Translations under genes and position numbers: made by a program | The notes under the pieces: model-generated | Told to the model about the DNA's origin: nothing | What the model saw: the letters and a program-made list of their open reading frames with translations, nothing else | Databases searched by the model: none | DNA from: Oceanipulchritudo coccoides | Lineage (GTDB): Bacteria > Verrucomicrobiota > Verrucomicrobiia > Opitutales > Oceanipulchritudinaceae | Direction: 5' to 3' | DNA length: 64,000 bases | Assembly: GCF_010500615.1 (NCBI RefSeq) | Contig: NZ_JAAGNX010000002.1 | Span: 486,990 to 550,989 of the forward strand | Shown: positions 27,012-35,950 of the stretch, one piece after another | Numbering within the stretch: the stretch's first letter is position 1 | How the letters are laid out: the number at the start of each line of letters is the position of its first letter

Positions 27012-28539
27012 TCTGCCTTGCCTCATCGCTATCTTGAACGCCTACAAGGCTCGCCAGCAGGACCTGTCGGCTGAAGTCGCGCCTTCCTTTCAGTAACTGA
27101 ATCCATTGGGTTTTGTAGTTCAGTTCCTTGAGGTCCTCCGGGTTAATGTCCATATTCCGGCGCTCCCAAACAATCCAGAAGACGTGCAGTTGTTTATTGT
27201 TTGAGTGCAGCTCAAACAGATAATGCGTGACGGGGATAGCGAGGCCCTCTTTCTGGAAAACAATATTGGGAAATTGTTTGAGCATGGTTGCCCCGATAGC
27301 CTCCATGCAGATGGCGGGTGAGTGCCCGTAGGAGGAAACACTGGCCAGTTTATCCTCAGGACCGTATCCATAGTAGTAGAATTCGCCGCCGCTGGTCCTG
27401 GAGAACCGCATCAGGAAACGAGATCCATATCCATATCCTAGGGCAGATTCGATTTGTGGATGAATCGTCTCGTAGCGGATGATTCCTTCCTCCTCTTCGG
27501 GAAGATTGAAGGACCAGCCGGATTCGGGCGGAGCGGTGGCTTCGTGATACAGGAACCAGCCTTCGACCAAGACAAACAGGATGACTGGGAAAACCATAAA
27601 CCAGACCACGCTTTTTCTGAAGGATGAAGCTTTCCAGACCGAGACCAGGTTTTGAAAGTCAACTCCTTGTGATTGGCGACTTTCATCACTGCCCACATTC
27701 AAGAGTTCAATGCAGGCATAGATCAACACCATGCTGATCCCGAAGGCAATGTATCCAGCCGGGTCGTGCCATGAATCATAGGCTTCCTGGCCGTTAACAA
27801 TGACTTGGATGGAAAGGAAGATGGCCCTGCCTGTGTTGACGATAATGACTACAAAGGGAAGCAGGAGAACGGCAAGCGCTCGCCGCGGCACACTTTGACC
27901 AAACAAGCTGCCAAGAAACAAGGTGACCATGAAGAGAGCCTGCAGGGAGCGAATGCCGCTACAGGCTTCGTTGACCCCAATACTCAGGTCTCCCAGGACA
28001 AGACTCCGGCCAGCCACTTCGACCGGATATCCAAGAAAGTGCAATCCGTTAACCGCCAACTCAACGACCACCTGGGTAAGATTCTGAACGATGAGCAATT
28101 CCATCCGGTAGGGCCAGGGGATCATCGTTGAGAGAAAAAAGACGGGAAAGACGGCGGCCTTTACTCCCTTCCATCCATACAGGGAGTGAACAACGCTTCC
28201 CGTAAAAAGAACCAATCCGCTGGCCTGGATCCAGAGCGGAAGACGCCAGAAAGGATTGACTTCGGATACGGCGTGAAAGGGCAGGATAAGAAGCAGGGAA
28301 AGGCCTGCTATGATCAGGTTGGGGCGAAGGGATCCGGTAACGCTACGGGGCAACGAATCCAGATTTCTCAGAACCAACCAGATCGACAGGAATGGAACAA
28401 ACATGCCGAAGTTGTAGTAGGATTCCCCGCCCCAATGATGCCTCACCTGTGTAATGAGAATAACCCATACAATTGTGAGAGCAAGAACAGCTGTCACAGC
28501 TTCATTGAGAAGGGACTGGAGGCTTTTATTTCCTGTCAT
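26965..28539 (-). CDS. Exosortase with C-terminal EpsI-like domain
   Basis: A 524-residue inner-membrane transpeptidase-like protease. About eight helices fill residues 12-285 and carry the catalytic triad: Cys193 in NEACSGIRS, Arg238 in NTGRAIFLS and His258 in SWHDPAGY. After one more helix (about 309-330) comes a periplasmic EpsI-like domain with GHSPAICMEAIGA at 405-417. The enzyme should cut PEP-CTERM substrates, two of which are encoded next door. It follows a TPR gene by 54 bases on the same strand. The subtype cannot be set by eye. The last 47 bases overlap the end of the convergent TPR gene. Confidence 0.93.
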   Translation of the reverse strand: MTGNKSLQSLLNEAVTAVLALTIVWVILITQVRHHWGGESYYNFGMFVPFLSIWLVLRNLDSLPRSVTGSLRPNLIIAGLSLLLILPFHAVSEVNPFWRLPLWIQASGLVLFTGSVVHSLYGWKGVKAAVFPVFFLSTMIPWPYRMELLIVQNLTQVVVELAVNGLHFLGYPVEVAGRSLVLGDLSIGVNEACSGIRSLQALFMVTLFLGSLFGQSVPRRALAVLLLPFVVIIVNTGRAIFLSIQVIVNGQEAYDSWHDPAGYIAFGISMVLIYACIELLNVGSDESRQSQGVDFQNLVSVWKASSFRKSVVWFMVFPVILFVLVEGWFLYHEATAPPESGWSFNLPEEEEGIIRYETIHPQIESALGYGYGSRFLMRFSRTSGGEFYYYGYGPEDKLASVSSYGHSPAICMEAIGATMLKQFPNIVFQKEGLAIPVTHYLFELHSNNKQLHVFWIVWERRNMDINPEDLKELNYKTQWIQLLKGRRDFSRQVLLASLVGVQDSDEARQTILRLLEEWIDPSAG

Positions 28540-28593
28540 TCCGCAGCAGAAATTTCTCGTCGGGGGTGAAGTGCTTTCAGACGCTTGAAGAAC

Positions 28594-30684
28594 TTAAAAT
28601 GCTTCAAGAAGGGCCTTCTCCTCGGGAATCAAATCTTCGAGGTTCATGTTCTGGATCAATCCCTCGGCCAAAGTCCGTTTGTCGGTCGCAGTCAGTACCA
28701 CTGCATAAACCATTTTCCCCCTCGTGCCCATTTTGTTCCAATCCACATCCGTGGACTGAACCAACCGGTCCGCCTCATTGATCCGACCCGCCTTGAGCAG
28801 TCCCAGTGCAAGGGTGAGGCGGTACTCCGGAACATCCGGGCTGTCCTCGACAATTACGCGCATTTTCTCGATGGAATCCTCAAGATTCCTCTCTGCTAGG
28901 AAATTGAAGTAAGCGAGGTTATTGGCATAATCGTTTTCCTCCGGATTTTCTTCAGCAAGATAGCTGGCGATCTCAATGGATTGCGACAGGTTGCCATATT
29001 CAAGGGTAAGATTAAGAAGCTCTGCCGCCTCGTCTGAACTGAACGGAACACCCGAGGAAAAGGCAGTATACAGGGCCTGCAATGCAGAGACCGGTTGATC
29101 CAGTCTGCCGGCGAGGATTCCCAGGTTTTTCAGGAGCGGGAAGGTATTCCCTCTAACCGCATATTGGTAGGCATCTTTCCAGTAACTAAACGCTTCCTCT
29201 TTCTTATCCTGTTGGTCGTAGATTCTTGCCCGGAAGTAAGCTACGATGGCTGGGTCGATTGTGTTTTCTGAAAGTGCCAACGCTGCCTGTGCATCATCAG
29301 GGTTTTCCACCTCAAGGTATGAATTGACCAGAAGAAGATATTCATTCGAGGTCTTTTCCTCCTTGCTGCCCAGGTAATCAATTATTTTCTCGGAAGCACC
29401 GATTGAGGTAAGCCATTGACCCACCCGGATCGGGTCCAGATGGAGCAGGTTCTTTGTTGCATAGCTAATCCACTGGTCTTCACCAAGCGGATCAATTGCC
29501 ATGAGTCGTGACGTGACATTGAGTGAAGTGCGGACATTCGAAACAGGTATTTCCAGGTAGGTCCGGAGCAACTCACGTTCAATTTCCAGTGGAACCTCAT
29601 AAGCCATTGCGGTCTTGAACATGTTTTGCAGCTCGGGAGAATCATCCTGGGTTTTAACAATCGTCTGAATGGCCTTCAATGCCTGCTCAAACTGTTGCTC
29701 CATGATCAACTGGATGGCCTTGACTCTTTCCAGGCGCAGAAATTCGGGGGAGCCCTCTGCAAATGTATCTTCCTTCTCCAGTCTGAGAAGGTAATCTTCC
29801 GCCTTTTGGGTGTTTCCAAGGGATTGTGCAAGCTGGATGATTCCCAGTTGGTCCTGAGCCGTCCTGCCCGGATATTCCATCAAGAGATCCGCCAGTTCGA
29901 GGGCTTCGGTTGGCAGAAAGGGGACAATCCGGTTGAGCAATATGCGGATGACCTCAGCTGATAGATTGGAATTTCCAGCCCTGAAAACAGAGTCTTCAGA
30001 CAGCTGTCCAAAAACTGATTCCACATCCTGGCGGATCATCGGAATACCGGAATTTCCGAGAAGGGAAAGTCCTGCCAATTCGCGGAACTCTGGATCATCT
30101 CCATTTACCACGCGCATCAAGAGGTTTTTACCGCGAGTACGGTCTGCAGTGGATTCCGAAAGGATTAGAATCCCTCCGAGGTAGAAATCGACCAAAGGCC
30201 TATGTTGCCTCCATGATTCCGCTTCCTCGAGGAATTGCCGGGCATCCAACTCGCGGCCGCCAAGAAAGGCGATCACACCGGTCACGCCGAGGACATCTGG
30301 ATCATTCGGGTAAAGCTCACGAGCAAGTGAAAGCGCGGCTAACCCAGCGTCAGGATTCATTTCCTTAAAGAGTTGGAGGGCGGCGTCGCTCAGGTGCCGT
30401 GGCAAGTTGGAAAACTCACGCGAATATTTTTGCAGCATGGCTTGTGCCTGCTCGCCACGATTTGCAAATGCCCAGACCAGTATTTCAACCTCCTCGCCAT
30501 TTGGAAGAAATCCGCCTGAGAAGGCCTCCTCAAGGATTTCGTCCTGCTCACTTTCGGAAAGCCCGGCAAGGGAGTCCATGGTCAATCGGTCAGAAACAGG
30601 AGAACCTTTGATCGAAAAGATGGAATAAATGGCGACTGCCGCAACTAGGACGACGATGGGGATTAGGATGACCCTGGCTTTCAT
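28594..30684 (-). CDS. TPR-repeat protein upstream of exosortase
   Basis: A 696-residue protein with an N-terminal membrane helix or uncleaved signal (MKARVILIPIVVLVAAVAIYSIF) and a long helical repeat region. TPR-like units include AALSLARELYPNDPDVLGV near 120, AEDYLLRLEKEDTFAEG near 305 and YRLTLALGLLKAGRINEADR near 640. It is predicted to be periplasmic and membrane-tethered. It is co-directional with and directly upstream of the exosortase gene, so it probably assists assembly or export of EPS or PEP-CTERM proteins. No enzyme motif is present. Resemblance to PrsT/PEP-CTERM-system TPR proteins is by architecture and context only. Confidence 0.75.
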   Translation of the reverse strand: MKARVILIPIVVLVAAVAIYSIFSIKGSPVSDRLTMDSLAGLSESEQDEILEEAFSGGFLPNGEEVEILVWAFANRGEQAQAMLQKYSREFSNLPRHLSDAALQLFKEMNPDAGLAALSLARELYPNDPDVLGVTGVIAFLGGRELDARQFLEEAESWRQHRPLVDFYLGGILILSESTADRTRGKNLLMRVVNGDDPEFRELAGLSLLGNSGIPMIRQDVESVFGQLSEDSVFRAGNSNLSAEVIRILLNRIVPFLPTEALELADLLMEYPGRTAQDQLGIIQLAQSLGNTQKAEDYLLRLEKEDTFAEGSPEFLRLERVKAIQLIMEQQFEQALKAIQTIVKTQDDSPELQNMFKTAMAYEVPLEIERELLRTYLEIPVSNVRTSLNVTSRLMAIDPLGEDQWISYATKNLLHLDPIRVGQWLTSIGASEKIIDYLGSKEEKTSNEYLLLVNSYLEVENPDDAQAALALSENTIDPAIVAYFRARIYDQQDKKEEAFSYWKDAYQYAVRGNTFPLLKNLGILAGRLDQPVSALQALYTAFSSGVPFSSDEAAELLNLTLEYGNLSQSIEIASYLAEENPEENDYANNLAYFNFLAERNLEDSIEKMRVIVEDSPDVPEYRLTLALGLLKAGRINEADRLVQSTDVDWNKMGTRGKMVYAVVLTATDKRTLAEGLIQNMNLEDLIPEEKALLEAF

Positions 30685-30829
30685 TGGATATTTATCGGTT
30701 GTTATGGAATTGTAGCGACAGCAACAGCGTCTATTACTCTTAAAATAGGTGCTTTCGTCAATTCTTCCCGCAAACTTTAAATGGGTGGCTTGTCGGGCCC
30801 TGCGGGCTCTTTGCAGTTATGGATGCAGT

Positions 30830-30857
30830 AGCGCGCGACCGTTTCCGGCCGCGCGCT
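30830..30857. other. Strong GC-rich hairpin in intergenic region
   Basis: AGCGCGCG (30830-30837) pairs with CGCGCGCT (30850-30857), with an inner CCG/CGG pair around a TTTC loop. It lies between the histidine kinase end and the TPR gene start. Neither strand has a T-run beside it, so it is not a standard intrinsic terminator; it could be a leader structure or mRNA end stabiliser. Confidence 0.5.
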
Positions 30858-30913
30858 GTGTCTTCATGGTCCTACTTCTGCTGCTGTCTGTAGGAAAGTC
30901 TTGTTAAAAAATC

Positions 30914-32005
30914 TCAGCTGAGGGGAAGCCAGATGCGGATCCGGGTTTTTGGCGCATCATTGTAGAATTTGATCTCCCCCCCCATCACAGAGGCAATTCG
31001 CCGGCAGATGGGCAAGCCCAATCCGGAATTTCGCTGGATGCGCAGGAGGCCTTCAAGGTTGGGATCGCTCTCTTGTTCCTGAAGAACTTCGGCCGGAAAG
31101 GCCGGGCCTTCATCCTCGATTGTAATCACAAGAAGGGTCCCCGACCCATCGCTCCTCGAGGAAGCAAGGGAGCAATCGAGGGTCACCGTCTCATTCTGCA
31201 AAAGGTTGATTTTATTCAGGAGCAGATTGTTCAGCAGTTGCGAGAGGAGCGTCCGGTCAATTCGAGCCACTTGAAAGGCCTCGATATCAAGCTTCAGCTC
31301 GATATTGTTATTCTCCATTCCCAGGATCAACTCGAAGGATTCCCTGAGATCCTCCATGAACAGCTTGAGATCGAGCGGCTCGGGATTGTTGGGGATCATC
31401 CGGGAATCTTCGGTCGCCAGAAATACCCCGTTGCGAAGATGATCCTCAAGGCAGGTAATCGCGAATCGCCGGGTTTGGGCGGAACGGCTGGGGTCCTTTT
31501 CGGCTTTCTGGAGTTCCATGTACTCGATGTCGTCGGCTGCCTTTAAAATGGAAAGGGGATTCTTGATTTCATGGAGCAGGTATAACCAATTTTGGCGGAC
31601 ATTGTCCGCCACTGATTGATAACTTGATTGGTTGATACGCTGAAAGGTTGCCGCAATTCTGGGTAATCCTTTTTCCCGGAATCCCGCCACCCGTGCATAA
31701 AAGACAATTTCCTGTGCCTCAGAATTACTGTGTGCGGTCAACACGAGGTGTGATTCCCCCGCTGCCATGGAGAGCTTTCGCACAGTCTGGTCCCAGACGG
31801 TTGTCGAGCTCGCACTTAAGTTGAAAGGGTGGTGGGGAGAGTCCCGGGGTGGTTCTTCAAGTCCGTTCCTCCGGATAAGTGCCTCCCCTCCGGCAGAATG
31901 CAGAGTATCTACATCGAATATCCAGTCGACATCTTCGGGGCAGACCAGTATTTCAGGATCAGGTTTGGAAGAAGGAGACGGACGACTCTCTTGGAATGCG
32001 CCCAT
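30914..32005 (-). CDS. Soluble sensor histidine kinase, orphan
   Basis: A 363-residue kinase without membrane segments. The first 130 residues form an unassigned, possibly PAS-like sensor. His145 in YLLHEIKNPLSILKAAD is the phosphoacceptor of the HisKA domain. The ATPase domain shows an N-box (LLNNLLLNK), DEGPAFP as the G1 box and NSGLGLPICRRIASVMGG as the G2 box. Only five bases separate it from the upstream WecA-like gene, so it is co-transcribed with polysaccharide initiation. No response regulator is adjacent. It may tune EPS or exosortase-substrate expression. Confidence 0.88.
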   Translation of the reverse strand: MGAFQESRPSPSSKPDPEILVCPEDVDWIFDVDTLHSAGGEALIRRNGLEEPPRDSPHHPFNLSASSTTVWDQTVRKLSMAAGESHLVLTAHSNSEAQEIVFYARVAGFREKGLPRIAATFQRINQSSYQSVADNVRQNWLYLLHEIKNPLSILKAADDIEYMELQKAEKDPSRSAQTRRFAITCLEDHLRNGVFLATEDSRMIPNNPEPLDLKLFMEDLRESFELILGMENNNIELKLDIEAFQVARIDRTLLSQLLNNLLLNKINLLQNETVTLDCSLASSRSDGSGTLLVITIEDEGPAFPAEVLQEQESDPNLEGLLRIQRNSGLGLPICRRIASVMGGEIKFYNDAPKTRIRIWLPLS

Positions 32006-32010
32006 TTAGG

Positions 32011-33123
32011 TTAGTTTAAGATCTGTGTCTTACGAGTTGAGGATTCTTGCTTGATTTGTATGTAACCGAGCTTCAGCAGGAACAGAAGACAGAAAATGGC
32101 AGTGAGAGAGAGGACCAGGGTGACCTGGGCCATTGCCCGTGAGCTCAGAATGAGAATGGCCATGACGCCAAAAATTGCATTTACCGCGTACAGGATGAAG
32201 ACCGTTGAACGTTGGCGTTCTCCACGGTCCTTGAAGAGTCGGTGGTGAATATGATCGCGATCCGCGGTGAAGATTCCATTTCCCTTGAGCCCGCGCCGGA
32301 TGATCGAGGTCAGGGTGTCAAGGATGGGAAGCCCGAGGGCCAGAATCGGAACCAGATAGGACAGGCCGCCGACTTGGGCGCCCGCCGTAGGAAGGGAAAA
32401 CGTGGCCAGAATAAAGCCCAGGAACAAGCTCCCGGAGTCTCCCATGAAAATACTTGCAGGATAGGTGTTGTACAGCAGGAAGCCTACAAGGGCTCCGATG
32501 AAAGCCGTCACAAGGACGATGTCTGGCCCGTACCCATTAACGGCAAGCGCTATGGTCAGGCTACTGATGGCAATAACGCCCATCCCGGCAGCCAACCCGT
32601 CCATTCCATCCATCAAGTTGACTGCGTTTATGATGCCGATGATCCAGACAAAGGTGATCGCTGCAGCGATAATCTCGTTCATCATTCCCCAGTCCTGGAA
32701 ATAGAGGAACGGAATCTGGAAGCGGAAGCCGCCCGCTACCACGACAAAGGCGGCCAGTGCCTGGAAGAAGAGTTTTACCCGCGGTTTGATTTGCAGGAGG
32801 TCATCGGTCAGTCCGAGTAAGAACATGATACCGGCTCCCACAAGTATCCACTTGTCCGGAAAGTCGATGATCCATGCCCATTGGGGGACCAGGATCTGCA
32901 GTCCGTAGAAGTACGTGAGCCCCACGATGAACCCGCCAACGATGGCGACTCCACCCACTCTGGGGATTGGTTTCTTGTGAACGCTCCGGTGATTCGGTTG
33001 ATCCACAAGGTTCCAGCGAAGTGCCAGATGTTTGACCAGGATAGTAAACGCAGCCGTTGCGGCGATACTGACAGCAAGCCCTGAAACAAACAAATAAACT
33101 TGTGCGACAGAAGTTATGACCAT
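32011..33123 (-). CDS. Polyprenyl-phosphate HexNAc-1-phosphate transferase (WecA/Rfe-like)
   Basis: A 370-residue, roughly 11-helix membrane enzyme of the MraY/WecA family, which moves a sugar-1-phosphate (usually GlcNAc-1-P) from UDP-sugar to undecaprenyl phosphate and so starts glycan assembly. Signatures are DQPNHRSVHKKPIPRVGG (41-58), the DD pair at 107-108, NAVNLMDGMDG (166-176), GDSGS (228-232) and the WecA-like loop DRDHIHHRL (288-295). A TagO/WecA role is more likely than MraY given the cytoplasmic loop and gene context. It heads a unit with the orphan histidine kinase. Confidence 0.92.
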   Translation of the reverse strand: MVITSVAQVYLFVSGLAVSIAATAAFTILVKHLALRWNLVDQPNHRSVHKKPIPRVGGVAIVGGFIVGLTYFYGLQILVPQWAWIIDFPDKWILVGAGIMFLLGLTDDLLQIKPRVKLFFQALAAFVVVAGGFRFQIPFLYFQDWGMMNEIIAAAITFVWIIGIINAVNLMDGMDGLAAGMGVIAISSLTIALAVNGYGPDIVLVTAFIGALVGFLLYNTYPASIFMGDSGSLFLGFILATFSLPTAGAQVGGLSYLVPILALGLPILDTLTSIIRRGLKGNGIFTADRDHIHHRLFKDRGERQRSTVFILYAVNAIFGVMAILILSSRAMAQVTLVLSLTAIFCLLFLLKLGYIQIKQESSTRKTQILN

Positions 33124-33154
33124 TTGAAGAAATGAATTTGCGACGTAGATATAA

Positions 33155-33165
33155 GGTATAATACC
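33155..33165. promoter_or_regulatory. GGTATAATACC inverted repeat with perfect -10 hexamer
   Basis: TATAAT at 33157-33162 is embedded in an inverted repeat (GGTAT/ATACC, one-base centre) in the divergent region between the WecA-like and CapD-like genes. It could be a -10 element for the plus strand with an operator over it, but no good -35 lies at standard spacing. Confidence 0.35.
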
Positions 33166-33381
33166 TAGAAGAGTGTCAGATTTTTCTTAGATGTCTGTCA
33201 ATATTTTTTTAGTTTCCTTTGGGTGGGGCCCTATTTACCCTCATTTCTGCCGCTTAAGGCTCGTGTTTTACACTTTTTACAGATGTATTTATGGAGCTCC
33301 ACTTCCCTTTAAATTCCCGCTTCAAAATTCGCTTGTCAGCAAGAATAGAAGGGGCCTATCTGAAGGATTATCCCCAAATTG

Positions 33382-35271
33382 ATGAAATTCCGGATCTTTC
33401 ATTTTCTTCGCACCTTGACGAACCAGCTCCTGCTGGGCCGCACCTTGGTCCTTTGTTTGATCTACAGTGGCGTGTTTGCAGTCAGCTTGTGGACGGCCTA
33501 CCTGCTCCGATTTGATTTTGTTATTCCGGAGGGATACCAGACAGAGTTTATCAATGCCTTTCCGGTTATGGCTTTGATCAAGCTTCTCATGCTGTTCATG
33601 TTCGGACAGTTTGGCGTCTTGCTCTCCTATTTTCGTCTGCCCGACCTGTATCGAATCGCCACGGGGCTGACAATTGCCTCCCTGTTGTTTGTCAAAGCGT
33701 GGTATTTATTCCCTGAGCTACCGATTCCACCGCGCAGTGTATTGCTCGCGGATTATATTTTAAGCCTGTTTTTTGTAGCTGGTTTCCGCACATCCCTGCG
33801 CGTGTATCGGGAACGTGCCTTGCCGGACAAGAAAGGTCTTTCCAAGAGCAAGCGAGTGGTGATTATCGGAGCAGGCCGGACAGGTGCGGACTTGGCATAC
33901 GACCTGTTGAGCCGGGCCGGTGTTGGCCTCCGGCCGGTTGTTTTTCTGGATGACGACAAGAGCAAGTGGAACCATCAGGTGCACGGGATCCCGGTTGTCG
34001 GGGCCTCGAATGACTTGGATTCCTTGCGGGACCGTTTTGGTGTTCAGGGAGTGATTATCGCCATGTCCTCAGCATCAGCGCGGCGGATTCTTGAAATCAC
34101 GGAGAAAGCGCAAGCCCTTGGAATGTCGACCGACATCATGCCCTCGGTTACGGAACTTGCCACTGGCAAAGTCCGCGCCTCGCGCATTCGTCCGGTAGAA
34201 ATTGAGGATTTGCTTGGCCGTGATCCCGTAAACCTGGACACGGAGGATATCCGGACCCTGATTCAGAATAAGGTTGTCATGGTGACCGGTGCCGGGGGCA
34301 GTATCGGGAGCGAGTTGTGCCGGCAAATTGCCCTCAACAACCCGAAGCGCCTTATTCTGGTGGAGCGTTGCGAGGTGCAACTTTACGGGATTGAAATGGA
34401 TCTCAAGCAGAGCCGCTATGGTGGGGCCAATCTCCTTCCGCTGATCGGGGATGTATGCGACGAGCCGCGCTTGCGCGATATCTTTACCCGCTACCGTCCA
34501 CATCTGGTTTTTCATGCAGCGGCCCACAAGCATGTTCCGATCATGGAGCACCAGCCTACGGAGGCCCTCAAGAACAACACCTTTGGGACACGGCTTCTGG
34601 CTCGAATGTCAAGTGAGTTTGAGGTCGAGCGCTTTATCTTGATTTCGACTGACAAGGCCATCAACCCGACCAATGTCATGGGAGCGAGCAAGCGTCTGGC
34701 GGAGATTTTCCTGCAGAGCTACAACGGCAGCCAGGAAGGCAAAACGCGTTTTATGGCGGTCCGGTTCGGCAATGTCCTTGGTTCATCGGGGAGTGTTGTT
34801 CCCTTGTTCCGCAAACAGATTGCCTTTGGTGGGCCGGTAACGGTGACCCATCCGGAGGTGATCCGATATTTCATGACGATACCGGAAGCTTCCGGATTGG
34901 TTCTGCAGTGTGCCACGCAAGCTTCCGGGGGTGAGATTTTCGTCCTCGATATGGGCAAGCCGATCAAGATTGTCGATTTGGCGCGTCGGATGATTCAGCT
35001 CTCTGGCTACGAGCCGGAACGGGATATCGAGATAAATTTTGTCGGCTTACGTCCGGGGGAGAAGTTGTTCGAAGAGCTCCAGCATGTTGGGGAAGAGTAT
35101 TCCCCTACACATCATCCCCGAATTCTGCGCTTCACGGGGGAGCCTTATCCTCTCAGCGAAGTGGAGACCTTCCTGAGGCACATGAAGGCGCAATTCGGGC
35201 AAGCTGACCCCGATAAGATCAAACAGGAAATGCACCAGTTTATTCCTGAATATTCCCCGTACCTCGACTGA
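33382..35271 (+). CDS. Membrane NDP-sugar 4,6-dehydratase/epimerase (CapD/WbpM/FlaA1 type)
   Basis: A 629-residue protein. ATG 33382 is preferred over the adjacent TTG 33379. About four N-terminal helices (15-140) are followed by a first Rossmann domain (GAGRTG, 163-168) and the SDR domain (GAGGSIG, 303-309). The active site is the SMK form: Ser422 in STDK, Met433 replacing the usual tyrosine, and Lys437 in NVMGASKR. This matches WbpM-type UDP-GlcNAc 4,6-dehydratases, which feed 6-deoxy-amino sugars into O-antigen or capsule. The sugar transferase gene follows after 19 bases, suggesting that its product primes the polymer. Confidence 0.93.
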   Translation: MKFRIFHFLRTLTNQLLLGRTLVLCLIYSGVFAVSLWTAYLLRFDFVIPEGYQTEFINAFPVMALIKLLMLFMFGQFGVLLSYFRLPDLYRIATGLTIASLLFVKAWYLFPELPIPPRSVLLADYILSLFFVAGFRTSLRVYRERALPDKKGLSKSKRVVIIGAGRTGADLAYDLLSRAGVGLRPVVFLDDDKSKWNHQVHGIPVVGASNDLDSLRDRFGVQGVIIAMSSASARRILEITEKAQALGMSTDIMPSVTELATGKVRASRIRPVEIEDLLGRDPVNLDTEDIRTLIQNKVVMVTGAGGSIGSELCRQIALNNPKRLILVERCEVQLYGIEMDLKQSRYGGANLLPLIGDVCDEPRLRDIFTRYRPHLVFHAAAHKHVPIMEHQPTEALKNNTFGTRLLARMSSEFEVERFILISTDKAINPTNVMGASKRLAEIFLQSYNGSQEGKTRFMAVRFGNVLGSSGSVVPLFRKQIAFGGPVTVTHPEVIRYFMTIPEASGLVLQCATQASGGEIFVLDMGKPIKIVDLARRMIQLSGYEPERDIEINFVGLRPGEKLFEELQHVGEEYSPTHHPRILRFTGEPYPLSEVETFLRHMKAQFGQADPDKIKQEMHQFIPEYSPYLD

Positions 35272-35290
35272 GGCGTTCTGGCAGGATGTG

Positions 35291-35950
35291 ATGAAACGTA
35301 TCCTCGATCTTTTGCTTGTTCTCGTCGCGCTGCCATTCTGGCTTCCCCTGTTTATACTGCTTTGGCTGACTGTGCGGATAAAACTGGGGAGCCCGGCATT
35401 CTTTCGTCAGAAACGGGCAGGAAAAGACGGTAAGTCGTTTGAAATTATCAAGTTCCGCACAATGCGTGATCTCCGGGACAGTGATCACAAGCTGCTCCCG
35501 GACGAGGCCCGCCTGACGCCATTCGGCAAGCGCCTGAGGAGCCTTTCCCTGGATGAGCTCCCGGAGCTCTTCAATGTCCTTTGCGGGGACATGAGCCTCG
35601 TCGGACCACGGCCTTTGCCGGTGGTTTATCTCGACAGGTATTCCACAGAGCAGGCCCGCCGGCATGAATGCCGGCCCGGTATCACGGGTTGGGCCCAGGT
35701 CAACGGGCGTAATCAGGTGGACTGGGACGAGCGGTTCCAGATGGATGTCTGGTATGTTGACCATGCCGGGCTTCTTCTGGATTTAAAGATCCTCTGGAAA
35801 ACAGTCTCGACGGTCTTCTCGCGCGAGGGCATCTCCGCGGAGAATACTGTGACAATGCACGAATTTACGGGACCCGGGACTTCAACTGGAGGACGCTCGC
35901 TGAATTCAGTACCGCCTCAGAGCCCGGATCCATCTCATAAAACCGAATAA
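35291..35950 (+). CDS. Initiating bacterial sugar transferase (PglC/WcaJ C-terminal type)
   Basis: A 219-residue monotopic phosphoglycosyl transferase (PF02397). The N-terminus KRILDLLLVLVALPFWLPLF is the membrane re-entrant helix, followed by RQKRAGKDGKSFEIIKFRTM, the DELPELFNVLCGDMSLVGPRP block holding the catalytic Asp-Glu motif, and GITGWAQVNGRN. It moves a sugar-1-phosphate to the polyprenyl carrier, probably using the product of the dehydratase encoded upstream. ATG 35291 is preferred to GTG 35288. The last 86 bases overlap the end of the convergent DUF4838 gene, and the tail after about residue 190 is non-conserved. Confidence 0.93.
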   Translation: MKRILDLLLVLVALPFWLPLFILLWLTVRIKLGSPAFFRQKRAGKDGKSFEIIKFRTMRDLRDSDHKLLPDEARLTPFGKRLRSLSLDELPELFNVLCGDMSLVGPRPLPVVYLDRYSTEQARRHECRPGITGWAQVNGRNQVDWDERFQMDVWYVDHAGLLLDLKILWKTVSTVFSREGISAENTVTMHEFTGPGTSTGGRSLNSVPPQSPDPSHKTE

